Shown piece by piece: positions 62,486 through 64,000 of a DNA stretch of 64,000 nucleotides. Position 1 is the stretch's first letter; every line of letters starts with the position of its first letter. This DNA is from Crocinitomicaceae bacterium (GTDB taxonomy: Bacteria; Bacteroidota; Bacteroidia; Flavobacteriales_D; Crocinitomicaceae). The notes under the pieces are model-generated. The model was not told where the DNA came from. It ran no database searches and saw only the letters and a program-made list of their open reading frames with translations. A program made the translations under genes and the position numbers. The stretch is taken from positions 121,133 to 185,132 of the forward strand of contig JAKVAR010000009.1 in NCBI GenBank assembly GCA_022447585.1, read 5' to 3'.

Positions 62486-63207
62486 TATTTCAAGAATAAA
62501 GTTGCAATAATTCCTATTGCTGTTACAGCGCTGGCGAACGGAATGATTGTAGATGCTTTCTGTTCAAATATCTTCCTTCTTTGAGATGGTACAACAATGA
62601 TATCACCAGACTTGATTAAAATCGAATGCGGATTATTGGGTTCAATTAAGGATAGGTCAATGGTATAACTGATATTTTCTCTGATTAATTGAATTTTATT
62701 TAGATCAGCATAATTCATATATCCTTGAGCAAAACCGATTGCATCAGAGATATTATTTTTGTCTTTTTCTAGGAGGTAGTTTCCAGGTGTTCTTACTTCG
62801 CCCAATACAGAAACTGTTCGATTCATAACCTTAACAACTATGATTGGATTAACTAAATACTTGGAATATACTGTTTCGAGTGAATCCGAAGCTTCAGAAC
62901 AAGTAAGACCACCTAATTGAAATACACCAATTTTTGGCAAGCTTACTTGTCCGTTAGCCTCTACGAGAACCCACTTCCCATATGCTTCGTTAGAATTGTA
63001 AATGCTGAATACAGATCCAATACTAAGATTATCATTATCCCAGATGCTGAAATTTATCTTGTCATCCGGTTTTATTATATATTCATAGTTTTCACTTGTT
63101 AACGGTAAATCTGATAGATCTCCGCTGTTATTAGTAAAAAGGTATTTCTGAGACCTGCAAGAGCATAGGATCAGAATGATCGCAAATAGAAGTGGGTATA
63201 ATTTCAT
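62485..63207 (-). CDS. Wza-like polysaccharide export lipoprotein
   Basis: A 240-residue outer-membrane export protein. The signal peptide MKLYPLLFAIILILCSC points to lipidation at Cys17. The polysaccharide export domain is at about 45-130 (YIIKPDDKINFSIWDND, then VEANGQVSLPKIGVFQLGGL), followed by an SLBB domain at about 130-210 (VSVLGEVRTPGNYLLEKD, then GDIIVVPSQRR). A hydrophobic C-terminal helix (IIPFASAVTAIGIIATLF) ends the protein; Wza uses a C-terminal amphipathic helix to cross the outer membrane. The stop overlaps the wzc ATG (TAATG). Confidence 0.9.
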   Translation of the reverse strand: MKLYPLLFAIILILCSCRSQKYLFTNNSGDLSDLPLTSENYEYIIKPDDKINFSIWDNDNLSIGSVFSIYNSNEAYGKWVLVEANGQVSLPKIGVFQLGGLTCSEASDSLETVYSKYLVNPIIVVKVMNRTVSVLGEVRTPGNYLLEKDKNNISDAIGFAQGYMNYADLNKIQLIRENISYTIDLSLIEPNNPHSILIKSGDIIVVPSQRRKIFEQKASTIIPFASAVTAIGIIATLFLK

Positions 63208-63217
63208 AATGTTTGTT

Positions 63218-63652
63218 TTAAAAGAATAGTTTGAATAGACGACTCCTTTTGAATAAATTCATTTGATCAGGAACAGTTTCCTTGTTGTTTTCAATTACTT
63301 TCCTTACAACGCTGGGCAACTTTTTAAGATTCTCAGTAGATTTTTCAATATAATCAAAGGCTCCATATTTGATGGCCGTTATTGCTACACTCATTTTTTC
63401 TTGACCAGACAGGTATATTACTTGGGTGTTTGGGTTGTTTCCTTTTAACTTTCTTAATATTTCTATTCCTGTCAAATCAGAAAAATGATGATCAAGAATT
63501 ATTATTTCTTTTGGGTCATTCGATGTAAGAAACTCCCGAGGGTTAGTATAAATTTTAGAGCTTCTAAAGCCTTGATTTTTAAGCGTTTCTTGTATCAGGT
63601 TAGCGAAGAATAAGTCATCTTCAACGATACATATATTGTAGTTGTATTCCAT
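63218..63652 (-). CDS. Single-domain response regulator
   Basis: A 144-residue receiver with all key residues: E11/D12/D13 (CIVEDDLFF), phosphorylation site D54 (IILDHHFSD), Ser82 (VIYLSGQE) and Lys104 (YIEKSTEN). After the receiver there is only a short basic tail (FKRSRLFKLFF), with no DNA-binding domain. It would act by protein contact or as a phosphate relay. It lies 10 bases before wza in the same direction, so it is likely a regulator of polysaccharide production or export. The sensor kinase is not in the window. Confidence 0.85.
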   Translation of the reverse strand: MEYNYNICIVEDDLFFANLIQETLKNQGFRSSKIYTNPREFLTSNDPKEIIILDHHFSDLTGIEILRKLKGNNPNTQVIYLSGQEKMSVAITAIKYGAFDYIEKSTENLKKLPSVVRKVIENNKETVPDQMNLFKRSRLFKLFF

Positions 63653-63663
63653 GATTAATTGAG

Positions 63664-64000
63664 TTAGTGAAGTATTCTTTTTAAATCGTTAATGAATCTT
63701 TCTGAAAAGCTGTAGCAGCTATTCGGTATATTCATTTTGCTATTATTTGTTTCGCAGTATTCTGGTGATAGCCAAATGATAGCCTCTTCAGGGTTATTGG
63801 ATTTTATTTTTCTAATAATTGATTTCATCCAAACCTTATTTTCAGAATTATGAAAATAATCGTCTAATAAAATTAAGTCTGGTGCATAATTCTCAATGTT
63901 TGAGATTAAATTTTTAGAAATATCGAATTTTTCGATGTTGACTTTTTTTGAATTCAAGAATGTCGACCAAAAGGATGTATCGATTTTATTTCTAGTGATT
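63664..64000 (-). CDS. Receiver-like protein, 5' end outside window
   Basis: The frame is open to the window edge; upstream codons read ITRNKIDTSFWSTF before the NSKKVNIEKF part, so the start lies outside. The visible 111 residues look like the end of a receiver fold, with the phosphorylation region DLILLDDYFHN. The switch Ser/Thr appears in IIWLSPEY, but the Lys that normally follows beta-5 is not evident (NSCYSFSERF instead). It may be a degenerate receiver. It ends 11 bases before the intact response regulator gene and is probably part of the same transcript. Confidence 0.6.
   Translation of the reverse strand, partial: ITRNKIDTSFWSTFLNSKKVNIEKFDISKNLISNIENYAPDLILLDDYFHNSENKVWMKSIIRKIKSNNPEEAIIWLSPEYCETNNSKMNIPNSCYSFSERFINDLKRILH

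Overview
The window is AT-rich, compactly coded chromosomal DNA from a member of the Bacteroidota, most likely order Flavobacteriales. The evidence is a set of lineage markers: type IX secretion genes (PorT, PorX, a secreted protein with a type A C-terminal sorting domain), a TamA-like lipoprotein (TamL), a TonB receptor with a CarboxypepD_reg domain, flavobacterial gene orders (ubiE-porT, trmH/tamL, a PPIase trio next to moxR), and promoters that fit the Bacteroidota -7 box TAnnTTTG instead of the E. coli -10 box. Genus cannot be fixed from the sequence. No tRNA, rRNA, IS element, prophage or CRISPR array was seen.

Layout. 1-8.7 kb: a gene cut by the window edge, a TonB-dependent receptor, uvrA, an ECF sigma factor, and an acyltransferase pair that looks like an aminolipid (glycine/ornithine lipid type) pathway. 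8.8-15.8 kb: a tight plus-strand run of aspartate-type aminotransferase, HldE-like sugar kinase, TrkH, UbiE/MenG, PorT and an FAD protein. 15.8-22 kb: trmH-type methyltransferase, TamL and UvrD/PcrA helicase. 22-28.5 kb: a secreted T9SS cargo protein, class II aldolase, accD, rpsO and pnp, the last two each followed by a clear terminator. 28.5-36.3 kb: an unknown secreted protein, a YitT-family membrane protein preceded by tandem attenuator-like hairpins and a leader peptide, an 85-residue conserved unknown, a DASS transporter, yaaA, a DUF2452 protein, efp, an MscS channel, and a closed-stem structured RNA candidate. 36.3-43 kb: a minus-strand cluster of guaB, two PPIases flanking a degenerate PPIase-like lipoprotein, and moxR. 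43-48.7 kb: a small CarboxypepD_reg protein, an HD phosphohydrolase, porX, tsaE, alanine dehydrogenase and an orphan HsdR-N nuclease-fold protein.

48.7-64 kb is an extracellular polysaccharide/O-antigen locus, all on the minus strand and therefore read from right to left: two receiver proteins, Wza-like export lipoprotein, Wzc-like chain-length protein with a degenerate kinase domain, Wzx flippase, glycosyltransferase, Wzy/WaaL-like polymerase or ligase, an unusual three-domain kinase/nucleotidyltransferase-like/P-loop kinase fusion, three more glycosyltransferases, a WecA/MraY-family initiating transferase, and a receiver with a C-terminal membrane anchor. Two gaps inside the locus carry related promoter-like modules, which suggests internal transcription starts.

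The points most worth following are the tandem leader/terminator arrangement before yitT, the roughly 170-nt structured RNA downstream of mscS, the three-domain fusion, the duplicated promoter-like module, and the membrane-anchored response regulator.
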